NCBI GenBank assembly: GCA_018001935.1
Contig: JAGNHB010000032.1
Location: 1-60,965 of the forward strand
Direction of reading: 5' to 3'
Length of the DNA: 60,965 bases
Origin: Acidobacteriota bacterium
GTDB lineage: Bacteria > Acidobacteriota > JAAYUB01
Position 1 is the stretch's first letter; each line of letters begins with the position of its first letter. The position numbers and the translations under genes are program-made. This document shows positions 53,043-60,965 of this stretch, in pieces. The notes under the pieces are model-generated. The model did not search any database and was not told the DNA's origin. It saw only the letters and a program-made list of their open reading frames with translations.

Positions 53043-54428
53043 ATGGATGCGGAAAACGAAAAAGCGTTGACGACCTGCACTGAGTTTCTCACCGCGGCGC
53101 AGCTCAAAGAAATCTGCCGTTTCCGGGGATTTGCCCCCCCGAAAAACGACAAGGCCGCCCTGGCCGCCTTCGTCGCTCCGCGCCTCCCGGGGACGGCCGG
53201 GGTGAAGGAAGCGATGGCCTCCCTGGACCGCAATTCCTTGCGGTTTCTCCACCTGCTGGCCGGGATGGCGCGCCGTCCCTCCCTGCGGGACATCCGGGGA
53301 GCCCTGATGAACGCTTTCGACCTGGCGTCGGGTTGGGACGACCGCGACAATTACTCCGAACTGGGACGACATATACTCAACCGGGGCCTGCTCCTCCTCG
53401 CCGACGACCATCTCCGGCGATCCGGCGAAAGCCGTTACAGTGGCCTCACCCTCGTGATCCCGGAAAGTCACCGCCCCCTGTTGCCCCCCTACCCGATCGA
53501 CAGCCGACCCCTCAACGCCGGCCGGGGCGCGGACCCGGGACGGTTCTGGCTGAACGCGCTGTCCCTCGCGGCGAGCGGTTCGACCGTGGACGAAGAGAGC
53601 GAAACCCCGGCCGTAAATCGGTATGCGGGCCGCATCCGTTTCACGAAAGGGCGGCTGCTGCTGGCGGGGGCGGAAGTCGGCAACCGCACGGACTGGCGGG
53701 GAAATCTGACCTCGTTCTGGCTGAACTCCCGCAGCCTCGGATCCTTTCTGAGTTCGGAAGCGGCCCAGGCGGTGCGCCACATTCTGTCCCATGTTCCCCG
53801 GGGCCACGGATGTAGCCCCGAAGACCTTAGCGCCGAACTCACCCACCACGGGTTGAAAATCGACCCCAAAGCCTTCCGCCGTTTCATCGACGACGGGCTC
53901 GAAACCGGTTTTCTCGTGGCGGAAGGCAACGAGGGCGAAATGATCTGTGCCCTGGCCCCCGCCGATTCGGCGCCCGTCGCGGAGGACCCGGCCGCCCTCA
54001 CGCCGTGCCCGGAAGGCCTCCGGATCCGACTCAGCCGATCGACTCCCGAAACGGTGCTTCAGTTGCTGTCGATCAGCACCGTCACCGGGTCCGGGGGGGA
54101 GATGGTCTGCAAACCCGACCTGATCCGCATCGGCCGATTGCCCGACAACCACGCCGCAGCGACCGCCCTGCGGGAGAAGTTGACGATGTCGCCGGCTTAC
54201 GCCAAAGCTTTTGAACGGGTTCGGGAGGCTCGGGGCAAGACCCGGGTCCACAAGGGGGCGACCATTCTCAAGATCGCGGACCCCGTGCTGAGGGCCCAGC
54301 TGGCCCACCACCTGGGGGACGCCTTCCGGCCGCTGGGCGGGGAGTTCTTTGCCGTCCCGGAGGCGAAAGGGACGGAGGTGGAAGCCTTCGCCCGTAAACT
54401 GGGGCTGGTCCCGCGGAGGGTGCAATGA
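53043..54428 (+). CDS. XPB-operon protein 1, helicase-associated, with SAP-like N-terminus
   Basis: A 461-residue soluble protein. Residues about 17-50 ('LTAAQLKEICRFRGFAPPKN', then 'KAALAAFVAPRL') resemble a SAP-type DNA-binding helix pair. 'LDRNSLRFLHLLAGMARRPS' and the following helices resemble winged-helix segments of helicase-associated proteins. The remainder is not recognised. Its stop overlaps the next start (ATGA), so it is co-translated with protein 2. It may correspond to the N-terminal part of a longer helicase-associated protein that is split here. The start is tentative because the ribosome site is weak. Confidence 0.7.
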   Translation: MDAENEKALTTCTEFLTAAQLKEICRFRGFAPPKNDKAALAAFVAPRLPGTAGVKEAMASLDRNSLRFLHLLAGMARRPSLRDIRGALMNAFDLASGWDDRDNYSELGRHILNRGLLLLADDHLRRSGESRYSGLTLVIPESHRPLLPPYPIDSRPLNAGRGADPGRFWLNALSLAASGSTVDEESETPAVNRYAGRIRFTKGRLLLAGAEVGNRTDWRGNLTSFWLNSRSLGSFLSSEAAQAVRHILSHVPRGHGCSPEDLSAELTHHGLKIDPKAFRRFIDDGLETGFLVAEGNEGEMICALAPADSAPVAEDPAALTPCPEGLRIRLSRSTPETVLQLLSISTVTGSGGEMVCKPDLIRIGRLPDNHAAATALREKLTMSPAYAKAFERVREARGKTRVHKGATILKIADPVLRAQLAHHLGDAFRPLGGEFFAVPEAKGTEVEAFARKLGLVPRRVQ

Positions 54429-56266
54429 GCGAACCCGGAATCCCCCGCACCCTCGCCGCCCCGGAGATCGCCGCCTTTTCGGTGATGAAGATCGACCCCT
54501 TGAACCTCAAACGCGACATCTTCCACTTCGTCACTTTCGCCGCCCACAACCCCATCAAACGGTCCCACCGGGAGAACCTCATCCCCAAGGCCGCGGCCAA
54601 AAAAATCGCCCGCTTGCTCTCCGACCCCGAAGAAGAGGAATGGGTGGAAGACACCGATTCCGGCAGCTGGTCGGAACTGGTCGGGAACACGGCTTTGCAC
54701 CTGGGGGTCGTCCACTTCGATCTCAAGGGCGTCTACGCCGGGTACAGCAGCAGCAGCGAATCGTACCCGGACAACTTCATCCGGGTCCGGGAGGAGAACT
54801 GGGCCGAGTACCTCTCAGCGCCCGCAGTCGAGAAGGAACGGAGGATCGTCGCCGCCCTCTCCGCCAAGACCCCCAACGAGTTCTTCCACCGCCCCGGACG
54901 GGTCGGCATAAACTGTTTCAGCACCTGGGGCAGCGCCACCGGCCCCGCTTCTCGCATGGACCTCCCCCGTATCCGGGGGGCCCTGCTCGAACTCCTGGCG
55001 GACCTTCCCCCCGACACCTGGTTCGAATTCCATGATTTCGTCGAGATGGTACGGCAACGAACCCCCGACCTGATCCTCGATCCGAAGACCCGGGAACCGA
55101 ACAGCGAGTCGAAGCGGAAGATCAAGAATTGGGAATGGGAAAACAGGTACCCGAGGAGGTCGATCGGGAAAACACCTTATCCCGCGGTCGTCCTCGAGGG
55201 CCGCTACGAGAATTTCCAGGAGTTCCCGGCGCGCCCGGCCAACGAGCCGTATTCCTTCGGTCCGCGGAAAGGGAATAGATTCGTCGATGGCACCCCCGAA
55301 GGCTTCCACCGGGTGGAAGGGCGCTACCTCGAGCGGTTCCTCTGCCAGGTCCCCTTCCTGGCCGGGTTCGTGGACCTCGCCTTCCTCCCCGATGAGGACC
55401 GCGGCGGCCTCGAGGTGGAACCGTCCTTCGAACGGTTGCGCGCCTTCCGCCTGCGGCCCCGCCTCCGTCAGGTCCTGAAGGGGGACCCGAGCCTGAACGC
55501 GGTGAACCTGACCGTGATGCCCAACTTCGAGGTCCTGATCGACGCCCCCTCCTACCCGGAACGTGAGATGGCCGCCCTCGAGCCCTACACGGTGATGCTC
55601 CACGAAGACGCCCACACCCTGAGGCTGCGCCTGGACCGGAAGAAAGTGGTGACCCGGACCGCCCAGCTCCCGCCCGACGCCGTCCCCCTGGTCGACCTCC
55701 TGGCCCGGCTGGCCTCCCAGCCGTTGCAGGAGAACGTCCGCCACGAACTGGAGACCTGGACGGGGCACGCCCGAAAGCTGACTCTGTACGAAAACTTCGG
55801 CCTCGTGGAACTCCGCGGCGGCGGCGAGCAGGTGGCCAGGGTCGCCGACTGCCTGGGGGAACGGGTCGTCGAGAAGCTGGAGAGCGCCCTGGTGGTCCGC
55901 GACCCCGACAAGGTCATCGAGCAACTGGAGGCCGGCTTGTTTTTCCCGGAGGGCTTCCATCACGCCGGCGGCCGCTTCACGGCCCCGGACGGGGTCCTCC
56001 GGGAAGCCGGGGAGCGAACGGGACGCCCGTCTCCCCGGAAGAAGGGCCCGGCGCCGCGGGAGAAGGCGACGGTCGCCCTCGAGGACCTGGCGGGGCTCCG
56101 CTGCGCAAACCCCAGGCTGTTGAAGGCGGTGTCGGAAATTCTCCGACCGTCGGCGGACCCCTGCCAGCTCGTGGGCGACGCCCTGCTGGTGATCCCCGCT
56201 TCGGCTCTCCCCGCGGCCCGAAAGGCACTGCGCACCCTGGCGGAGCGTTTCGATGTGGAGATCTGA
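54425..56266 (+). CDS. XPB-operon protein 2 with XPB-N/helicase_C_3-like domain
   Basis: A 613-residue soluble protein overlapping its upstream neighbour by 4 nt and xpb by 14 nt. The segment near 355-420 ('VNLTVMPNFEVLIDAPSYPE', 'HEDAHTLRLRLDRKKVV') has the pattern of the XPB N-terminal (helicase_C_3) domain, which also opens the next gene product. The C-terminal 180 residues include 'LELTWTG'-like and 'VVRDPDKVIEQLEAGLFFPE' stretches typical of helicase-associated proteins. Actinobacterial XPB genes also have such a neighbour. A role helping the helicase on DNA is inferred. Confidence 0.75.
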   Translation: MSEPGIPRTLAAPEIAAFSVMKIDPLNLKRDIFHFVTFAAHNPIKRSHRENLIPKAAAKKIARLLSDPEEEEWVEDTDSGSWSELVGNTALHLGVVHFDLKGVYAGYSSSSESYPDNFIRVREENWAEYLSAPAVEKERRIVAALSAKTPNEFFHRPGRVGINCFSTWGSATGPASRMDLPRIRGALLELLADLPPDTWFEFHDFVEMVRQRTPDLILDPKTREPNSESKRKIKNWEWENRYPRRSIGKTPYPAVVLEGRYENFQEFPARPANEPYSFGPRKGNRFVDGTPEGFHRVEGRYLERFLCQVPFLAGFVDLAFLPDEDRGGLEVEPSFERLRAFRLRPRLRQVLKGDPSLNAVNLTVMPNFEVLIDAPSYPEREMAALEPYTVMLHEDAHTLRLRLDRKKVVTRTAQLPPDAVPLVDLLARLASQPLQENVRHELETWTGHARKLTLYENFGLVELRGGGEQVARVADCLGERVVEKLESALVVRDPDKVIEQLEAGLFFPEGFHHAGGRFTAPDGVLREAGERTGRPSPRKKGPAPREKATVALEDLAGLRCANPRLLKAVSEILRPSADPCQLVGDALLVIPASALPAARKALRTLAERFDVEI

Positions 56267-57971
56267 CCTGCCCCCCACCCCGGCGGACGCCACTCGCCCC
56301 GGCGACACCCCCCGGTCGGAACGCCCCCTGGTGGTGCAAAGCGACGGCACGCTCCTGCTGGAGGTCGGCGGGGCGCAGGCCGAGGAAGCCCGCAACGCCT
56401 TGTGCGCCTTCGCCCAGATCGAAAAGTCCCCCGAGTACATCCACACCTACCGGCTCACCGCCCTTTCCCTGTGGAACGCCGCTTCCGCCGGCGTCCGCCT
56501 CCCCGACATCCTCGGCGCCCTGTCCCGGTTCAGCCGCTACCCCGTCCCGGACCTGGTCGAACGGAACATCCGGGATCAGTTCGACCGTTTCGGCCAGGTG
56601 GTGATGGTCCCCCGGGATGAGGAATTCTTGCTGCTCCGGGTGTACGATTCCCGGATCCGCCTCGAATTGCAGGGCGCCCGGGAGATGCGGGAGCATATCC
56701 AGGAGGCGACCCCCGAGGGTTTCCTGGTCCCGGTCGGCCGGCGCGGCGCGGTCAAACAGGCCCTGGTACGGTTGGCCTACCCGCCGGAAGACCTCTGCGG
56801 CTATATGGAAGGCGTCCCCCTGTCGCTGGCTCTCCGGGCGACGAGCCGCGGCGGCGCCCCCTTTGGCCTGCGCCGGTACCAGCAGGAAGCGGTGGACGCC
56901 TTCCACCACGGCGGGGGGCCCCAGGGCGGTGCCGGCGTGATCGTGCTCCCCTGCGGGGCGGGCAAGACGGTGATCGGGCTGGGCGTGATGTCCCGGCTGC
57001 GAACCTCGACCCTGATCCTGTGCACCAACACCGTGGCCGTCCACCAGTGGCGCGACGAACTCCTGGACAAGACGGACCTCGCCCCAAACCAGATCGGGGA
57101 ATACACCGGCGACCGGAAGGAGATTCGTCCCATCACCCTCACCACCTACCAGATCCTTACCCACCGGGCCGCCCGGGAAGAGGAGTTCCGCCACCTCGAA
57201 CTCATGCGACGCAACCAGTGGGGTCTCATCATCTACGACGAGGTCCACACCCTTCCGGCGCCGGTGTTTCGGGCCACGGCCGAGATCCAGGTCCGCCGCC
57301 GGCTGGGCCTCACCGCCACCCTGATCCGCGAGGACGGCCGGGAGGGGGACGTTTTCGCCCTGATCGGGCCGAAGAAATACGAACTGCCCTGGAAATTCCT
57401 TGAGCAGAAAGGGTATATCGCCGAGGCCGGGTGCTTCGAAATCCGGGTGGCCCTGCCGGAGGCGCTGCACGTCCCCTACGCCCTGGGGTCGAAGCGGGCC
57501 AAGTACCGACTGGCGGCGGAAAACCCCCGTAAGATCGAAATCGTCGAGGAACTGATCGAAAACAACCCCGACGACGCCATCCTGGTGATCGGCCAGTACG
57601 TGGACCAACTGGAGCGGATCGCCGGGGACCTCGGGTTCCCTCTCATCACCGGGAAAACCCCCAACGCCCGGCGGGAGCGCCTGTACCAGGAATTCCGCCA
57701 GGGGCGGCAACGGGTGCTGGTGGTCTCCAAGGTGGCCAACTTCGCCATCGACCTGCCCGACGCCTCCATGGCCATCGAGATCTCCGGGGCCTTCGGGTCG
57801 CGGCAGGAGGAGGCCCAGCGCCTTGGGCGGATCCTGCGGCCGAAAGCCCGCTCGTCCCGGTTCTACGCCGTCGTTTCCCGGGACACCGTCGAGCAGGAGT
57901 TCGGGCACCGCCGCCAGCTCTTTCTCGTGGAGCAGGGCTACCGCTACCGGATCATCGACTGGGACGCCTGA
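56253..57971 (+). CDS. DNA repair helicase XPB (ERCC3 family)
   Basis: A 572-residue superfamily 2 helicase, normally a 3'-5' DNA translocase. The N-terminal XPB-specific domain (about 22-140) shows 'LVVQSDGTLLLEV', 'SPEYIHTYRLTALSLWNAA' and 'FSRYPVPDLVERNIRDQFDR'. Motor motifs: Walker A 'PCGAGKT' (Lys238), 'LTTYQIL', DEVH at 329-332, 'GLTATLIRED', then 'VVSKVANFAIDLPDASMAIE' and 'EEAQRLGRILRPK' (motif VI). All catalytic motifs are intact. In eukaryotes XPB acts in TFIIH; the role of bacterial forms is poorly known. It is the last gene of a three-gene overlapping operon. Confidence 0.95.
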   Translation: MWRSDLPPTPADATRPGDTPRSERPLVVQSDGTLLLEVGGAQAEEARNALCAFAQIEKSPEYIHTYRLTALSLWNAASAGVRLPDILGALSRFSRYPVPDLVERNIRDQFDRFGQVVMVPRDEEFLLLRVYDSRIRLELQGAREMREHIQEATPEGFLVPVGRRGAVKQALVRLAYPPEDLCGYMEGVPLSLALRATSRGGAPFGLRRYQQEAVDAFHHGGGPQGGAGVIVLPCGAGKTVIGLGVMSRLRTSTLILCTNTVAVHQWRDELLDKTDLAPNQIGEYTGDRKEIRPITLTTYQILTHRAAREEEFRHLELMRRNQWGLIIYDEVHTLPAPVFRATAEIQVRRRLGLTATLIREDGREGDVFALIGPKKYELPWKFLEQKGYIAEAGCFEIRVALPEALHVPYALGSKRAKYRLAAENPRKIEIVEELIENNPDDAILVIGQYVDQLERIAGDLGFPLITGKTPNARRERLYQEFRQGRQRVLVVSKVANFAIDLPDASMAIEISGAFGSRQEEAQRLGRILRPKARSSRFYAVVSRDTVEQEFGHRRQLFLVEQGYRYRIIDWDA

Positions 57972-58341
57972 CCCCCGGACAGCGCCGCTTTCTCCGCGCC
58001 GCGCACGTCCGACACGTCCAAGGACAAGGCCCCGCCGGCCCGACCTCCCCCTGGAGACCCTGTCGGAACAGGACACTCGCCTGTCTGCATCCGATGCGTG
58101 TCCCGATTCGTGCTGTTTCGCGGCAACCGGCGGAGGCTCTCCTGCTCTGTCCCTTGGGCCCTATCGGTCTTTTACGTCCTCTTGTCCTTCGACAAAGGCC
58201 TTTCTCGCGACATCGCAGGATCTGGTGGATCTTTACTCTATGATGACTTCACTGACTCTATTCCCTGTCAAACCCGCTGCCCACCGCTCAACGGGGTGTG
58301 GCAACCCGCCTTGGCCGGGATCACCAAAAGGAGATCACAGG
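57972..58341. repeat. Spacer with GGACACTC and GGTCCTTT-type repeats
   Basis: CAGGACACTCGCC (about 58069) and GATGCGTGTCC (about 58093) form a loose hairpin of the GGACACTC family. 'TCTTTTACGTCCTCTTGTCC' at about 58169 belongs to the GGACCAAAAGGACC family. No gene is seen; AAGGAG at 58327 is the ribosome site of the next gene. Confidence 0.55.
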
Positions 58342-60600
58342 ATGAGGACCGTCTCCCCCATCGAAAAAGATTCCCGGCCGGCCCCGCAAACGTCGGGGAA
58401 GGAACCGATGACTTCAAGGCACGACGCTTTCCAACGGAAGGGGTTTCTCCTGACCGGCCTCTTCCTCCTGGTCCTGGCAGCGCCCCTCTTCGCGGGCGTG
58501 GACCGCTGGTCGAACCTCGGGCCCAACGACGGAATCAGGAACCTGGTCGCCAGTCCGGCCCCCGGAGGGGCGGCATTCGCCCTGTTCACGAACGTCGGGC
58601 TGATGAAGAGCCTCGATGGGCTGACCTGGGCCCCCATCAACACGGACACCCTGATGCGCACCTGCACCCGGCTCTATGCGGACCCCCTGGACGCCGATAC
58701 CCTCTTCGCCGCGGACGACCCGGCGGCGACCCTCTACCGGAGCACCGACGGAGGTCTTTCCTGGGCACCGGTCCTCACCCTCACCCCCGTTTCAGGCTAT
58801 GCTTTCGGAACCCTGCAGACCGCTCCCTCCGTACCGACTATCCGGTACATTTCCTATACTGGCTCGATCTTCCGAAGCGAGGACAGCGGTGAACACTGGA
58901 CAATACTTGCCTTCAATTCCGACTCTCGCTTCTCCACCTGCCTGGCGGTCTTCCCCGACAACCCCAACCATTTCCTGACATACCGCCAGGTTTATTCGAC
59001 TTTCCCGACGGGTGCCTACCTGAGCCGCTATTCGGTCTCAGAAAACCAGTTCACCGACCTCCTCAACCTCTCCTGCATGGGGTGCACGGAATACCCGGTC
59101 TGTGCCGTTCTCGACCCGGACGATCCGCTGAGGATCTTCCTGTTGACCTATATCAGTTCACCCGGCGGCCAGTACGGCCGCTTTTACTCGACCACCAACG
59201 GGGGGATCAACTGGTCAGAAAGAGTGACTTTACCCACGACCATGAACGCACTGCTGCTCGACCGCTACCAACCGAACACGCTCTACGCCGGTGGAAACAG
59301 TGCGGCGGTCAGCCGGGATGGCGGCGCCACCTGGACCACTGCTCACTCGAGTGCAGGGAAGGACCTGTCACGCCTCCCGGGTCAGACCGACCGGTTGCTG
59401 GCCATCATGCCCTGCGGCAGTAAAGTCGCAACCATCACCACCAGCCAGGACGGAATGGTGTCCTGGCGGGAAGCCGAGTCCGGTCTCTCCAATGCTGACG
59501 TCCTGGCTTCGGTTTCCTGCTGGGAGACCCCCTGGGGAGGAGCCAGCATCCCGCTCATGCCCGATGCTTTCTGGGAAATATTCACTCCACAGAACTGGCG
59601 GGACACCGCCCTCGCCAGCCGGCACTCGGCCCTGGCCCTCGTCACCAACGCGGACCCTTATCATTTGCTGGATTTCTACTCTGTGGAGGAAAACGGAAAC
59701 GTTTTCTTCTGGGGTTCGCCCGGCCGCTCCCTCGGCACGAACGGTGTTCCGGCCGTCCCCCGCCTCAGCCTGGCGGCCATACGGGGGGCCGGTGGGAAGG
59801 ATGAACTGTACCTGGGGACCGCCGAGGGCCTATACAAGGGCATCCCCGGTTCCGGGAGCGCCTGCGCGTGGACAAAGCTCTTCCCGGCGGGGGCAGGGGC
59901 ATTCAACGTCAACTGCATCTCGGTGAGCCCGAACGACCCATCATCCCTTTACCTGGGATCCGACGACGGCGTCTACCGCGGATCCACAGGCTCCGCGGAC
60001 TCCTGGCAGAAAATCTGTGACCTCCCCACCGGCCCCGTCCGCCAGGTGACCGAGCACCCCGCGAACCCCTTTCTGCTCTTCGCGGCGGCGGCCAACGGGT
60101 TTTACCGCTCCACCAGCGGGGGTTACCTCTGGGTGGACACCTCCGACGGCCTGACTTGCCGGGACGTCCGGGCCCTGGTCCCGCACCCGCTGAACCCCTC
60201 CACCGTCTACGCGGCCACGGCGGGAGGCGGCGTTTTCATGAGCACCGACCGGGGAGCGCACTGGTCCTCCATGGGCACGATGCACAACCCCGACGTTCGC
60301 TCCCTCGGCTTCGTGATGCAGCCGTTCACCCTTCTGGCCGGAACGCCTGGAGACGGCCTTTTCGGTTTCACTCCCGGGGGCGTGTGGGATCTTGACCGGA
60401 ACGGCGTCACCGATGCGTCGGACCAGGCCCTCGTGGGTTCGATGCTCGCGGAGGACTTGACGCTGAACCAGTTCGATCGGGAATACGAACCGCTCTACCC
60501 GAAGTACACCGGGGTGAAACCCTCCGCCCGGATGGACCTCAACGGCGACGGCAAGGTGGACATCCTCGATTACTACCTGATGACTCAAGCGGCGGAATAA
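58342..60600 (+). CDS. Secreted Asp-box beta-propeller protein with dockerin-like C-terminus
   Basis: A 752-residue protein; the ATG at 58342 is chosen for AAGGAG 9 nt upstream, though ATG 58408 would also keep the signal peptide ('FLLTGLFLLVLAAPLFA'). At least five Asp-box (BNR) motifs are seen: 'STDGGLSWAP', 'SEDSGEHWT', 'STTNGGINWSE', 'SRDGGATWTT' and 'STDRGAHWSS', suggesting one or two propellers as in sialidase- or sortilin-like proteins. The end carries two dockerin-type Ca loops, 'DLDRNGVTDASD' and 'DLNGDGKVDILD'. No cohesin gene is seen. The catalytic role, if any, is unknown. Confidence 0.85.
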   Translation: MRTVSPIEKDSRPAPQTSGKEPMTSRHDAFQRKGFLLTGLFLLVLAAPLFAGVDRWSNLGPNDGIRNLVASPAPGGAAFALFTNVGLMKSLDGLTWAPINTDTLMRTCTRLYADPLDADTLFAADDPAATLYRSTDGGLSWAPVLTLTPVSGYAFGTLQTAPSVPTIRYISYTGSIFRSEDSGEHWTILAFNSDSRFSTCLAVFPDNPNHFLTYRQVYSTFPTGAYLSRYSVSENQFTDLLNLSCMGCTEYPVCAVLDPDDPLRIFLLTYISSPGGQYGRFYSTTNGGINWSERVTLPTTMNALLLDRYQPNTLYAGGNSAAVSRDGGATWTTAHSSAGKDLSRLPGQTDRLLAIMPCGSKVATITTSQDGMVSWREAESGLSNADVLASVSCWETPWGGASIPLMPDAFWEIFTPQNWRDTALASRHSALALVTNADPYHLLDFYSVEENGNVFFWGSPGRSLGTNGVPAVPRLSLAAIRGAGGKDELYLGTAEGLYKGIPGSGSACAWTKLFPAGAGAFNVNCISVSPNDPSSLYLGSDDGVYRGSTGSADSWQKICDLPTGPVRQVTEHPANPFLLFAAAANGFYRSTSGGYLWVDTSDGLTCRDVRALVPHPLNPSTVYAATAGGGVFMSTDRGAHWSSMGTMHNPDVRSLGFVMQPFTLLAGTPGDGLFGFTPGGVWDLDRNGVTDASDQALVGSMLAEDLTLNQFDREYEPLYPKYTGVKPSARMDLNGDGKVDILDYYLMTQAAE

Positions 60601-60965
60601 TCCCACCCATGGCGTTCACCCGGGGAGCCTTTCCCGGAATGTCGTCATCGACCGCGAAACCTCACATACCGGGTGGTTTGCTTGTCCGGTCATCTCCCGG
60701 CAATCGATGGGTGTCCTTATCTGTCTCGGGCGATGTACCACACGGCCAGGGAAATAAGACTCCGGAGCGTGGCCTCGACGTCTCACATCTGGACGCCGGG
60801 TTGTTGGGGAGTGCGGCGCGCAGGACGCCGTAGCGCCGCTTTGGACTTCCCACGTAATGTCAAGCACTAAATTGTCGGGTGGTACCCGACGATTTATCTG
60901 CCTGGATGTTCTTTCCATTCATTCGGTTGATGTCGAAGAGGGTTCGGTTCTGTAACATCACAGAA
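60601..60965. other. Terminal intergenic stretch, repeat-like, no gene
   Basis: TCGGGTGGTACCCGA (about 60878) can form a small hairpin. GTGCGGCGCGCAGGACGCCG, then TAGCGCCGCTTTGGA (about 60811-60845) is GC-palindromic and resembles, inverted, a stretch at about 26612-26650. The open frames through it look like chance. Confidence 0.45.

Noticed and set aside
58342..60600. Reading the dockerin-like tail as evidence for a cellulosome
   Set aside because: No cohesin, scaffoldin or glycoside hydrolase gene is in the window.
60616..60918. 100-codon minus-strand frame at the right end
   Set aside because: It has arginine/proline-rich low-complexity translation across a GC palindrome and no ribosome site; it is more likely repeat DNA.

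Overview
The window is about 61 kb of high-GC DNA from a Gram-negative-type (diderm) bacterium. Lipid A and LPS genes (lpxB, kdsB, lptE), an OmpA-family protein and several exported proteins support an outer membrane. TrmFO, a DUF512 radical-SAM protein, an EtfAB-type quinone reductase, bacterial XPB helicase and repeat-loaded spacers would fit Acidobacteriota or a neighbouring phylum. That assignment is inference; no rRNA gene or other decisive marker is present. No tRNA, rRNA or CRISPR array was found, and most of the window is chromosomal housekeeping sequence.

Layout. 1-7 kb: edge fragment of a REP-associated tyrosine transposase, recF, leuS, a low-GC TPR gene and a zinc-finger protein. 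7-23 kb: lpxB, lptE-holA, a YhcC-type radical-SAM gene, trmB, uvrB, an exported metalloprotease-like protein, an alkaline-phosphatase-fold enzyme divergent from an EndoIII-like TIGR02757 gene, a DUF512 gene overlapping a 38-residue membrane peptide, and trmFO. 23-34 kb: a membrane protein, a second exported metalloprotease-like protein, a VapBC-type toxin-antitoxin pair with a clear promoter/operator, an NtrC/NtrY-type two-component pair, an internally duplicated exported protein, a membrane Fe-S oxidoreductase and a gutted transposase. 34-44 kb: an exported protein, an OmpA-family protein, a SiaB-SiaC-nucleotide cyclase operon, an RluA-like protein and a membrane SpoIIE phosphatase. 44-49 kb: rocD, cdd-punA, kdsB and an EF-P-family gene. 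49-60.6 kb: a large secreted M6 protease, a three-gene XPB helicase operon, and a secreted Asp-box propeller protein with a dockerin-like tail.

The most unusual property is the spacers. Almost every gap over about 200 bp carries one or more dispersed repeat families: 105-165 bp elements with shared inverted ends, larger nested palindromes, a 290-bp pair in opposite orientation, a 125-bp family in three copies, GGACACTCAC units, and short degenerate runs. They reach into genes: one family lies in frame inside lpxB, and three proteins end in tails encoded by repeats.

Two functional modules stand out. SiaB kinase, SiaC and a class III nucleotide cyclase form one operon, with a membrane SpoIIE phosphatase 1.7 kb away; this suggests a Sia-type partner switch whose output is a cyclic mononucleotide rather than c-di-GMP. 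The XPB operon pairs the helicase with two overlapping genes, one carrying an XPB-N-like domain.
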